Source: Muribaculaceae bacterium (lineage in GTDB: Bacteria; Bacteroidota; Bacteroidia; Bacteroidales; Muribaculaceae). From it: 5,635 bases of DNA. The stretch covers positions 1 to 5,635 of the forward strand of contig JAIDTS010000388.1 in the NCBI GenBank assembly GCA_029060585.1, written 5' to 3'. Positions 1 through 5,635 of this stretch are shown in pieces. The notes under the pieces were generated by a model. That model saw only the letters and a program-made list of their open reading frames with translations, ran no database searches and was not told where the DNA came from. A program made the translations under genes and the position numbers. Every line of letters starts with the position of its first letter. Position 1 is the stretch's first letter.

Positions 1-1071
1 GGCGTGGACTACAACGTAAACGAACATCACACGTTTGCGTTCAATTATATGCTTAACAGACGTGGCAACGAAAGATACGACAGGGCTGACAGGTTTTTTG
101 AACCCTCCAACGATATTGTCACCAAGCATATCCTCTCTCTTACATATTCCCAGTCTTTTTTTGATCAGAAATGGCAAACCTCTTATTTTGTAAAGGATTA
201 TATAAATGCTCTCTCAATTGAGCAGTCTGATGACTTTACCATCACCGGTTCTGACCAAATCGACAAAAAGAATTCTAAAAGTTATTGGGGCGCAGGAATA
301 GGAACCAGATATACTATATGGGAACAGTTGGCGGTCAAAGGGTCTTACGAACATAGCGTCAGGCTTCCTCTGTCTCGGGAACTTCTCGGAAACGGAACGA
401 CGGTATATGCAAATCTGGCGTTGAACCCGGAGACAAGCAACAACTATAATCTCGGTTTATTCGGCACCTGGATGGCTGATGATGACAATCAACTGAGTTA
501 TGAGGCCAACGGATTCATTCGTCATGTGCAGAACTATATCCGAGCCACTGTATCAGAAAGAGATGGAATGATGCAGTATGTCAACGAGCCCGCTATTGAT
601 ATAAAGGGATTTGACTTCGAGATATCATACTGGTGGCGGCGTCAACTGCAGATATCACTGAACGGCAGCTGGAGCGATGCCCGTGACCTCAAGAAGTACA
701 AGACCGACGGAAATCCTTCGGCTACATACAAAAACCGTGTGCCAAACCGTCCCTGGATGTTCGGCAACGTGGATGTGTCATATACTTTCAATTCGCTTAT
801 TGAAAAAGAGGATCGTCTCAGGATTGGAGCAGCATATCAATATATACACTGGTATTTCCTCAACTGGGAAGCTTTCGGAGCCTTATCTTCAAAGGCGCGT
901 ATCCCTAACCAGAATATCACGGATCTTTCCATAACCTATTCTTGGAAGAAAGACAGGTTCAATCTGTCGCTGGAATGCAATAATGTATTCGACAGATTAG
1001 CCTACGACAACTATATGCTTCAGAAACCGGGTCGTAGTTTCGCTGCAAAATTCAGAATATTCATTAACTAA
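1..1071 (+). CDS. TonB-dependent outer-membrane receptor, C-terminal part (5' end outside window)
   Basis: This is the last 356 residues of an outer-membrane receptor that imports a bound ligand using TonB energy. The frame is open from base 1, so the signal peptide, plug and first barrel strands lie upstream; the GTG at base 4 is an internal Val, not a start. The fragment is rich in alternating aromatic beta-strands typical of a 22-strand barrel. The C-terminus has the family signature NNVFDRLAYDNYMLQKPGRS (residues 327-346) and ends in a final strand, FRIFIN. An EHSVRLP...E segment (117-127) followed by NLALNPE (138-144) resembles, in degenerate form, the FRAP/NPNL boxes of heme receptors. 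It ends with tandem in-frame stops (TAATAA, 1069-1074). A lipoprotein gene starts 13 bases later, so the two are probably cotranscribed. The family is secure. The ligand (heme, siderophore or other) is inferred only from the neighbours. Confidence 0.92.
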   Translation, partial: GVDYNVNEHHTFAFNYMLNRRGNERYDRADRFFEPSNDIVTKHILSLTYSQSFFDQKWQTSYFVKDYINALSIEQSDDFTITGSDQIDKKNSKSYWGAGIGTRYTIWEQLAVKGSYEHSVRLPLSRELLGNGTTVYANLALNPETSNNYNLGLFGTWMADDDNQLSYEANGFIRHVQNYIRATVSERDGMMQYVNEPAIDIKGFDFEISYWWRRQLQISLNGSWSDARDLKKYKTDGNPSATYKNRVPNRPWMFGNVDVSYTFNSLIEKEDRLRIGAAYQYIHWYFLNWEAFGALSSKARIPNQNITDLSITYSWKKDRFNLSLECNNVFDRLAYDNYMLQKPGRSFAAKFRIFIN

Positions 1072-1072
1072 T

Positions 1073-1084
1073 AAATATAGCACA
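1073..1084 (+). promoter_or_regulatory. A/T-rich translation start region of the lipoprotein gene
   Basis: The bases before the ATG at 1085 read AAATATAGCACA. No Shine-Dalgarno sequence is present, as is common in Bacteroidota, where A/T-rich unstructured leaders help initiation. Almost the same 12-mer (AAATATAGGACA, 2471-2482) precedes the chelatase start at 2485. The shared word is seen directly; its role in initiation is inference. Confidence 0.35.
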
Positions 1085-2356
1085 ATGAAAAAAATCAAGT
1101 TTCTTCTGATGTCGTTCATGGCGCTTTTCATCGCCTTCGGCATGACAGGATGTTCAAATGAAGATGATCCCAAACCTGAAGAGGATCCTACCATCATTCA
1201 GGACTATCACTTCGACCTCTGGGTCGCGCTCGACCGCCACGGTGGTATGGGTCGTGACGTGCAGACTCTCGTCCGCAGCGTCAACTCCCTTGAGGCAGAC
1301 CAACCGGAAATAACATTTCAAGGTCAGGGAACAGAGGTCAACTCAATCCTCTCTCTCGAGACTATACTTAAAGGTGCATACTACTATCAGGTGCCTGTAT
1401 CCGGCGACCGATTCGCAAAGTATACTATTACTGACAACAAAATAGAAGTGGTCAAGGAACGCCGCTTCCAGACAAACACGTATTCCACCAGAAAGTATAC
1501 CCATGCCTGGATCAACGACAATACTCTTGTCATCATGGCCTCAAATGGAGAAGGAGATAAGATAGTCTGGACTAAGCTGAATGCCGATGACATGACGATT
1601 ATTGCCGAAGGAAATCTCGATGTCAAGATGCCAGAGGGAGGTGAGATCTATACAACGGCCGGTATTCTCAATTATCGTGCTTCAGACAATAAACTCTTCT
1701 ATTTCTATTATGCAAAGACAGGTGGAAAGAGAGGACAACGTGTTACTCCTATGATGACAGCTGTCATTGATCCAGCCACAATGAATGTTGAAAGCGACAC
1801 TCCCTGCTTCCTTGACTGTGAGATGGTCGGTACAGCATACGGCGAACTGCTTCAGACAACTACTTTCATTGACGGCAACAACAATCTCTATATAGCATGT
1901 GTGACTGACGATGCTGATGGCAACGAGCACAGCCATCTGCTTAAGATTCCTGCCAACTCTACGTCTTTCGATCAGAGCTATGACGGTTTCACTGCCGATG
2001 GAAAACTGATCTCGGTAATGTATCTTGGCAATAATAAGGTTATGGCTTACGCTCGCGAAGACAAGCTTGGAACGGACATAGATGCGTTCAGTCACTATTA
2101 TACGGTTATCGACGTGGTCTCTAAGTCAAGTACTCCGGTTACGTTCAATGGACAGCGCCTTGCTTACAGTAGCGGCCGCTTCTCTTCCCGAATGGCCTAT
2201 GTCAACCATAAGGCCTATATAGGAGTCGATGCCGAAGGACAGAAGCCTCAGATATACATTTACGACGTGGCTTCTGGGCAGACTTCGCTTGGAGCCACCA
2301 TGGCGGCAGGATATTATTTCGAGCAGATCCGCGTGGTCGAAGACGTGAAAAAATAA
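1085..2356 (+). CDS. Surface-type lipoprotein, DUF4374-like (predicted beta-propeller), receptor partner
   Basis: This 423-residue lipoprotein probably sits on the outer membrane and captures ligand for the receptor encoded just upstream. The N-terminus has MKKIK, a hydrophobic stretch (6-19) and a lipobox MTGC with the lipidated Cys at 23. The following SNEDD fits the acidic lipoprotein export signal that sends Bacteroidota lipoproteins to the cell surface. An acidic/Pro linker (26-35) follows, then about 385 residues of short repeated beta-strand units (for example 142-167, 265-288, 303-323, 375-400) with no enzyme motif, consistent with a seven-bladed propeller. I recognise it as DUF4374-like from overall pattern, not from a search. 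XusB, the enterobactin-binding partner of XusA in Bacteroides, is to my recollection of this type, and the receptor-then-lipoprotein order here matches that pair. HmuY-type heme binding is less likely because the protein is about twice HmuY length. C241 and C245 form a CxxxC, and a basic loop lies at 211-219 (KTGGKRGQR). The ligand is unknown. Confidence 0.78.
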   Translation: MKKIKFLLMSFMALFIAFGMTGCSNEDDPKPEEDPTIIQDYHFDLWVALDRHGGMGRDVQTLVRSVNSLEADQPEITFQGQGTEVNSILSLETILKGAYYYQVPVSGDRFAKYTITDNKIEVVKERRFQTNTYSTRKYTHAWINDNTLVIMASNGEGDKIVWTKLNADDMTIIAEGNLDVKMPEGGEIYTTAGILNYRASDNKLFYFYYAKTGGKRGQRVTPMMTAVIDPATMNVESDTPCFLDCEMVGTAYGELLQTTTFIDGNNNLYIACVTDDADGNEHSHLLKIPANSTSFDQSYDGFTADGKLISVMYLGNNKVMAYAREDKLGTDIDAFSHYYTVIDVVSKSSTPVTFNGQRLAYSSGRFSSRMAYVNHKAYIGVDAEGQKPQIYIYDVASGQTSLGATMAAGYYFEQIRVVEDVKK

Positions 2357-2389
2357 GTCGAAACAACTTCAATAAGTCCAAACGACTTC
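2352..2389 (+). repeat. Two tandem 19-bp direct repeats, each with internal dyad symmetry
   Basis: AATAAGTCGAAACAACTTC (2352-2370) is followed without a gap by AATAAGTCCAAACGACTTC (2371-2389); 17 of 19 positions are identical. The second copy contains a perfect inverted repeat AAGTC-CAAAC-GACTT. The first has a shorter one (AAGT...ACTT). The first copy overlaps the lipoprotein stop codon (TAA, 2354-2356). Tandem dyads of this size could be a regulator-binding site or an RNA element; the function is unknown. Confidence 0.7.
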
Positions 2390-2427
2390 AATATTAAAGT
2401 ATAGACAGTTTTTCAAAATTTTGCCAA

Positions 2428-2463
2428 TGTCTCCCGGGGTGATGTGAATTACTCCGGGAGACG
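2428..2463 (+). promoter_or_regulatory. Strong intergenic hairpin before the CbiK gene
   Basis: GTCTCCCGGGGT (2429-2440) pairs with ACTCCGGGAGAC (2451-2462) around a 10-base loop. This gives 12 base pairs with one G-U wobble, and a further U-G pair is possible at 2428/2463. The stem is G/C-rich in an otherwise A/T-rich gap and ends 21 bases before the CbiK ATG. No T-tract follows on either strand, so it is not a classical intrinsic terminator. It may instead protect or process the mRNA, or set the ratio of lipoprotein to chelatase expression. The structure is clear from sequence; the role is inference. Confidence 0.65.
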
Positions 2464-2470
2464 AAACCAC

Positions 2471-2484
2471 AAATATAGGACAGC
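2471..2484 (+). promoter_or_regulatory. Translation start region of the exported CbiK gene
   Basis: AAATATAGGACAGC precedes the ATG at 2485. An AGGA (2477-2480) lies only 4 bases from the start, a short spacing for a Shine-Dalgarno site. The first 12 bases match the lipoprotein leader (1073-1084) at 11 of 12 positions. Together with the good signal peptide that follows, this supports 2485 as the true start. Confidence 0.4.
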
Positions 2485-3381
2485 ATGAAAAAACTGATTT
2501 TTTTTCTTTCGATTATGCTTTCGTTAACGGTAAATGCCCGGAACCCGTTGAATTCAGAAGCTGGGAAGACCGCTATTCTGATGGTGCACTTCGGTACTAC
2601 CGTCGATGAGACACGTGCTGAGACGATTGACGCTTTAAATGATAAGGTAAAATCGACTTTCCCGGGAATAACAGTAGAAGAAGCTTATACTTCAAGGATA
2701 ATAATTAACCGTCTGGCCAAGCGTGGAATTAAGAAGAATACTCCAAAGGAGGCTCTTCTGAGGCTTGCTGCCGACGGATATACCCATGTAATTGTACAGG
2801 GTACCAATGTCATCGAAGGAATAGAGACTGAGGTCCTTCGTCAGGAAGCCGCAATGATGTCGCCCTTCTTCACGGAAATTCGTGTGGGGCGCCCCTTGCT
2901 GTATTCTATCGCCGATTGTGAGAGAACAGTGGAGGTACTGAAAAACCGCTACAGCGATCATGCAGGGAAAGACAGTGCTGTAGTATTGGTCGGTCACGGC
3001 ACCTCCACTCCTGCCACCGCAATTTATTCCCAGATTGATTATATGTTCGGAGCTGCTGATGCAGGCAGTTTCCATGTGGCTACAGTGGAGGGTTATCCCA
3101 CATATGAAACAACAGTAGCCGAACTTAAGAAGGACCGAGTGAAAAAAGTTTGTCTTGTGCCGTTTATGTTTGTTGCAGGTGATCATGCACGCAATGACAT
3201 TGATATAGAATGGCGCGAACAGTTTGAGAAGGATGGTTTCAAGGCTGAGGCCATTATCGAGGGTTTAGGTCAGATTCCGGAAATCCAGAATATTTATATC
3301 GATCATATAAGGGAGGCGATGGCTGCTCCGATTGTAGATGCCGCCTCTCAAAAAGCCGTTTTTATTAAGGAAAATCTATAA
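2485..3381 (+). CDS. cbiK: Exported CbiK-type sirohydrochlorin cobaltochelatase (class II chelatase)
   Basis: CbiK enzymes insert Co2+ (or other divalent metals) into sirohydrochlorin and need no ATP. This 298-residue protein has the two-lobed chelatase layout: a first lobe opening with AILMVHFGTT (30-39) and a second opening with VVLVGHGT (166-173). The expected metal and catalytic residues are present: His171 (GHGT), Glu202 (VEGYPT) and His234 (GDHARND). Their spacing of about 31 and 63 residues agrees with known CbiK proteins. The unusual feature is a signal peptide: MKK, a hydrophobic core (4-16) and a likely cleavage site after VNA (18), so the enzyme should act in the periplasm. A periplasmic CbiK that binds heme is known in Desulfovibrio vulgaris (CbiKP). 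It ends in tandem stops (TAATAA, 3379-3384), and the CobN-like gene starts 6 bases after the first stop, so the two are almost certainly cotranscribed. The family is secure. The substrate in this operon, and whether metal is inserted or removed, is inferred. Confidence 0.92.
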   Translation: MKKLIFFLSIMLSLTVNARNPLNSEAGKTAILMVHFGTTVDETRAETIDALNDKVKSTFPGITVEEAYTSRIIINRLAKRGIKKNTPKEALLRLAADGYTHVIVQGTNVIEGIETEVLRQEAAMMSPFFTEIRVGRPLLYSIADCERTVEVLKNRYSDHAGKDSAVVLVGHGTSTPATAIYSQIDYMFGAADAGSFHVATVEGYPTYETTVAELKKDRVKKVCLVPFMFVAGDHARNDIDIEWREQFEKDGFKAEAIIEGLGQIPEIQNIYIDHIREAMAAPIVDAASQKAVFIKENL

Positions 3382-3387
3382 TAAACT

Positions 3388-5635
3388 ATGTCTCGGGTCG
3401 GAAAGATATCCCTTATAGCAGTATTGTCTCTCTTGACTGTGGCAGTCTGCTGGTTGATATATGCCGCATGGCTCATGCCTACCCGCGTTCTGGTGGTCAA
3501 TCCGCTGCCAGCGCAGGAGGCTGAGATAATCCTCAACAATGATAGCCGAAATATAAAGGTTACATGTGTAGGCATGGAGGAAGCGAATGATTTCGACCGA
3601 TACGACGCTGTGCTCATGTATGGACGTGGACTGTATCTCGACTCTGTGCAACTGCTGTCGCTCGACAGGGCTGGCCGGATGGGTATACCGGTCTTTACAA
3701 ACACGTTGCGTAATTTCAGTTTTGTAGTAAACCATAATCTTGATTCACTGCAGACCGAAGAGCTTCAGCGCTACTTTTCCAATCCCTGCAGGGAAAACTA
3801 TAGGAACATGCTGCGCTATGTCAGGAGCATAGCTACTCCCGGCCGCTTGGGAGACAAGGGTTATGACCCTCCGGTTGCGATGCCCGCCAATATGTTCTAT
3901 CATCTGGAAGGTGGCAAGTATTTCGAGACGGCGCAGCAACTGACCGAATACCTCAAGGGCAAAGGTCTGTATGCTCCTTCCGGGAAAAACATCGCCTTTG
4001 TGTCAGGTGTGAATTTCCCGGTTGAGAATAACCGCGCGCATATAGACACCCTCGTGAGCCGATTGACGGGTGACGGCTATAATGTCTATCCCCTTACCGC
4101 TACCGGTAAGTCGCGCGCAAGAATGATAAAGGAGGTCAATCCTCATGCGATAATATATCTCCCTATGGGTCGGCTTGGCAACGATTCCCTTATAAATTGG
4201 GCATATGATAATAAGATTCCACTATTTATGCCATATCCGCTCATTCAGTCAAGGGAGGAGTGGCTTGATGTAAATAATCCGATGGGAGGTGGAACCCTCA
4301 ACGCCCGTATCGTAGTCCCGGAGATAGACGGAGGAATGACTCCGTTGTGCATTTCCACTCAGGATCCATCGCCGGAAGGATATCTGCTTTATAATCCGGA
4401 CAATGAGAGGATGAATGCCTTTATCAGTCAGTTTGAGCGATTCATGAATCTTCGTGAGCAACCTAACTTTGAAAAGAAAGTTGCCATCGGTTATTTCAAG
4501 TCTCCCGGCAAAGATGCTCTGCTTGCTTCAGGAATGGAAGTCGTTCCCTCGCTTTATAACTTCCTTAAAAGACTCAAAAAAGAAGGATATAATGTGCAGG
4601 GGCTCCCTGAGTCACTTGAGCAATTCAGACATCAGATAATGAAGCAGGGAAGCGTCATGGGTGACTATGCCCCGGCTGCACAGGAGAAATTCATGAACGA
4701 TGGCGAGCCTTTGTGGATAAAGAAGGAGGATTACGAGAAATGGGCTAAAGAGACACTTCTTCCGGAGAAATATGCGGAAGTGGAAAAACGTTATGGAAAG
4801 GCTCCGGGGAGTCTGCTGGCAAGAGGCGACAGTATCGCAGTAGCAGCCCTGAGATATGGGAACGTGCTCTTGTTTCCCCAGCCGCGTCCCGCTTTGGGAA
4901 ACGATGACTTCAAGCTGGTGCACGGTGTCGATGTAGTGCCCCCGCACAGCTATATCGCTCCTTATCTTTATATGCAGAAGGAGTTTGACGCAGATGCTCT
5001 GATACATTTCGGGACGCATGGAAACCTTGAGTTCACTCCCGGCAAGAATGCCGGACTTTCCCAGGCTGACTGGGCGGAAGTCCTTGTCGGCAACCGTCCG
5101 CATTTCTATTTCTATACTACAGGCAATGTCGGAGAGGCGATAATAGCAAAGCGCCGCAGTCACGCGGTGATTGTCACTCATCTCACTCCTCCTTATGTAG
5201 AAAGCGGACTGCGTCAGAAATATAACGCGCTGATTGAAAGTCTCCATTCTGCGATTGCAGATCCCTCTCAAAACACATCTTCTCTTAAGAGCCGGATCAT
5301 AAGTCTCGGTTTTCATCGGGATCTTAAGCTTGATTCCACTTTATCCGGCACATATACTGTCGAGGAACTAAGGAGAATCGATTCATTTGTAGAGGAATTG
5401 GCAAACGAGAAGATAACCGGTGCCTATTATGTGATGGGAGAGCCTTATTCATCTGAAGACATGACCACAAGTGTACTTGCCATCACCGCCGACGGACTCG
5501 CCTACAGCCGGGCCAAAAAAGATTTTGAGAAGGGAAAAATATCCAAGGAATCTCTTCAGGACTTCACTTTCATTTCCCATCATTATCTTCCGGAAGCAAG
5601 AAAACATCTATCTCAGGTTCTTGCGGGCAATATTC
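3388..5635 (+). CDS. cobN: CobN/HmuS-like chelatase large subunit, membrane-anchored, 5' part (3' end outside window)
   Basis: The frame is open from ATG 3388 to the window end (749 codons, about half the usual 1200-1450 of the family). CobN and ChlH/BchH bind the tetrapyrrole in ATP-driven cobalt or magnesium chelatases; HmuS is the CobN-like protein of the Bacteroidota hmu heme-uptake operon and is linked to iron removal from heme. Hallmarks seen: GNVLLFPQPRPALGND (491-506), VVPPHSY (516-522), the core HFGTHGNLEFTPGK (540-553) with His540, His544 and Glu548, and AKRRSHAVIVTHLTPPY (587-603). Unlike cytoplasmic CobN, it starts with MSRVGK and one hydrophobic segment (7-30). This is best read as an uncleaved anchor with the body in the periplasm, the side where the exported CbiK would be. 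The start is fixed by this segment and by 6-base spacing from the upstream stop; an AAGGA (3367-3371) is rather distant at 16 bases. No CobS/CobT or ChlI/ChlD ATPase gene is visible here. Family assignment is firm; the HmuS-like role is inferred from anchor and context. Confidence 0.9.
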   Translation, partial: MSRVGKISLIAVLSLLTVAVCWLIYAAWLMPTRVLVVNPLPAQEAEIILNNDSRNIKVTCVGMEEANDFDRYDAVLMYGRGLYLDSVQLLSLDRAGRMGIPVFTNTLRNFSFVVNHNLDSLQTEELQRYFSNPCRENYRNMLRYVRSIATPGRLGDKGYDPPVAMPANMFYHLEGGKYFETAQQLTEYLKGKGLYAPSGKNIAFVSGVNFPVENNRAHIDTLVSRLTGDGYNVYPLTATGKSRARMIKEVNPHAIIYLPMGRLGNDSLINWAYDNKIPLFMPYPLIQSREEWLDVNNPMGGGTLNARIVVPEIDGGMTPLCISTQDPSPEGYLLYNPDNERMNAFISQFERFMNLREQPNFEKKVAIGYFKSPGKDALLASGMEVVPSLYNFLKRLKKEGYNVQGLPESLEQFRHQIMKQGSVMGDYAPAAQEKFMNDGEPLWIKKEDYEKWAKETLLPEKYAEVEKRYGKAPGSLLARGDSIAVAALRYGNVLLFPQPRPALGNDDFKLVHGVDVVPPHSYIAPYLYMQKEFDADALIHFGTHGNLEFTPGKNAGLSQADWAEVLVGNRPHFYFYTTGNVGEAIIAKRRSHAVIVTHLTPPYVESGLRQKYNALIESLHSAIADPSQNTSSLKSRIISLGFHRDLKLDSTLSGTYTVEELRRIDSFVEELANEKITGAYYVMGEPYSSEDMTTSVLAITADGLAYSRAKKDFEKGKISKESLQDFTFISHHYLPEARKHLSQVLAGNI

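Noticed and set aside
4..6. GTG at base 4 as the receptor start codon
   Set aside because: The frame is open to base 1 and the sequence is already inside the barrel, so this is an internal Val.
1682..2095. Minus-strand open frame inside the lipoprotein gene
   Set aside because: It is a shadow of the lipoprotein frame with no start context and no recognisable protein pattern.
1085..2356. Lipoprotein as HmuY
   Set aside because: It is about twice the HmuY length and shows propeller-like repeats, although it occupies a similar place beside the receptor.
2352..2389. Tandem repeats as a CRISPR array or recombination site
   Set aside because: There are only two copies with no spacers between them, and no integrase or cas gene is visible nearby.
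2428..2463. Hairpin as a classical Rho-independent terminator
   Set aside because: No run of T follows the stem on either strand, and the next gene starts 21 bases later in the same direction.
2692..3186. Minus-strand open frame inside cbiK
   Set aside because: It is antisense to the conserved chelatase residues, and its composition (scattered Cys and His) looks like a reverse-strand shadow.
3348..3735. Two overlapping minus-strand open frames around the cbiK/cobN junction
   Set aside because: They overlap each other and cover the start of the CobN-like gene, whose signal-anchor and motifs are convincing on the + strand.
4612..5316. Long open frame on the minus strand (234 codons)
   Set aside because: It lies wholly antisense to the CobN-like gene, across its most conserved motifs, and its translation shows no recognisable domain or signal.

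Overview
The window looks like an accessory metal or tetrapyrrole uptake operon from a Bacteroidota (Bacteroidales-type) bacterium. The evidence is a SusC/HmuR-style TonB-dependent receptor ending, a surface-type lipoprotein with an acidic signal just after the lipobox cysteine, weak or absent Shine-Dalgarno sequences with A/T-rich start regions, and the family mix itself. I cannot name the genus from sequence alone. All four genes are on the + strand and densely packed; the first and last are cut by the window edges. No tRNA, rRNA, CRISPR array or insertion sequence is visible.

Layout: 1-1071 is the C-terminal part of an outer-membrane TonB-dependent receptor. After 13 bases comes a 423-residue lipoprotein with a predicted beta-propeller (DUF4374-like), 1085-2356. 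A 128-base intergenic region follows (2357-2484). It holds two tandem 19-bp repeats that begin on the lipoprotein stop codon, then a strong 12-13 bp hairpin just before the next gene. 2485-3381 is a CbiK-type sirohydrochlorin cobaltochelatase with a signal peptide. Six bases later a CobN/HmuS-type chelatase large subunit begins (3388 to the window end, 749 codons seen), with an N-terminal membrane anchor.

How the genes may work together (inference): the surface lipoprotein captures a ligand such as heme, another metallo-tetrapyrrole, a corrinoid or a siderophore. The receptor moves it across the outer membrane. Two exported chelatases of unrelated families, CbiK (soluble, periplasmic) and CobN-like (inner-membrane anchored), then act on it in the periplasm. 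In ordinary B12 synthesis these two chelatases belong to alternative cytoplasmic routes, so finding them adjacent and both exported next to an outer-membrane importer argues for metal removal or exchange on an imported tetrapyrrole. The closest known parallel is the hmu heme-uptake locus of Bacteroidota, whose HmuS is CobN-like. The exported CbiK and the DUF4374-like lipoprotein make this a variant that deserves attention.
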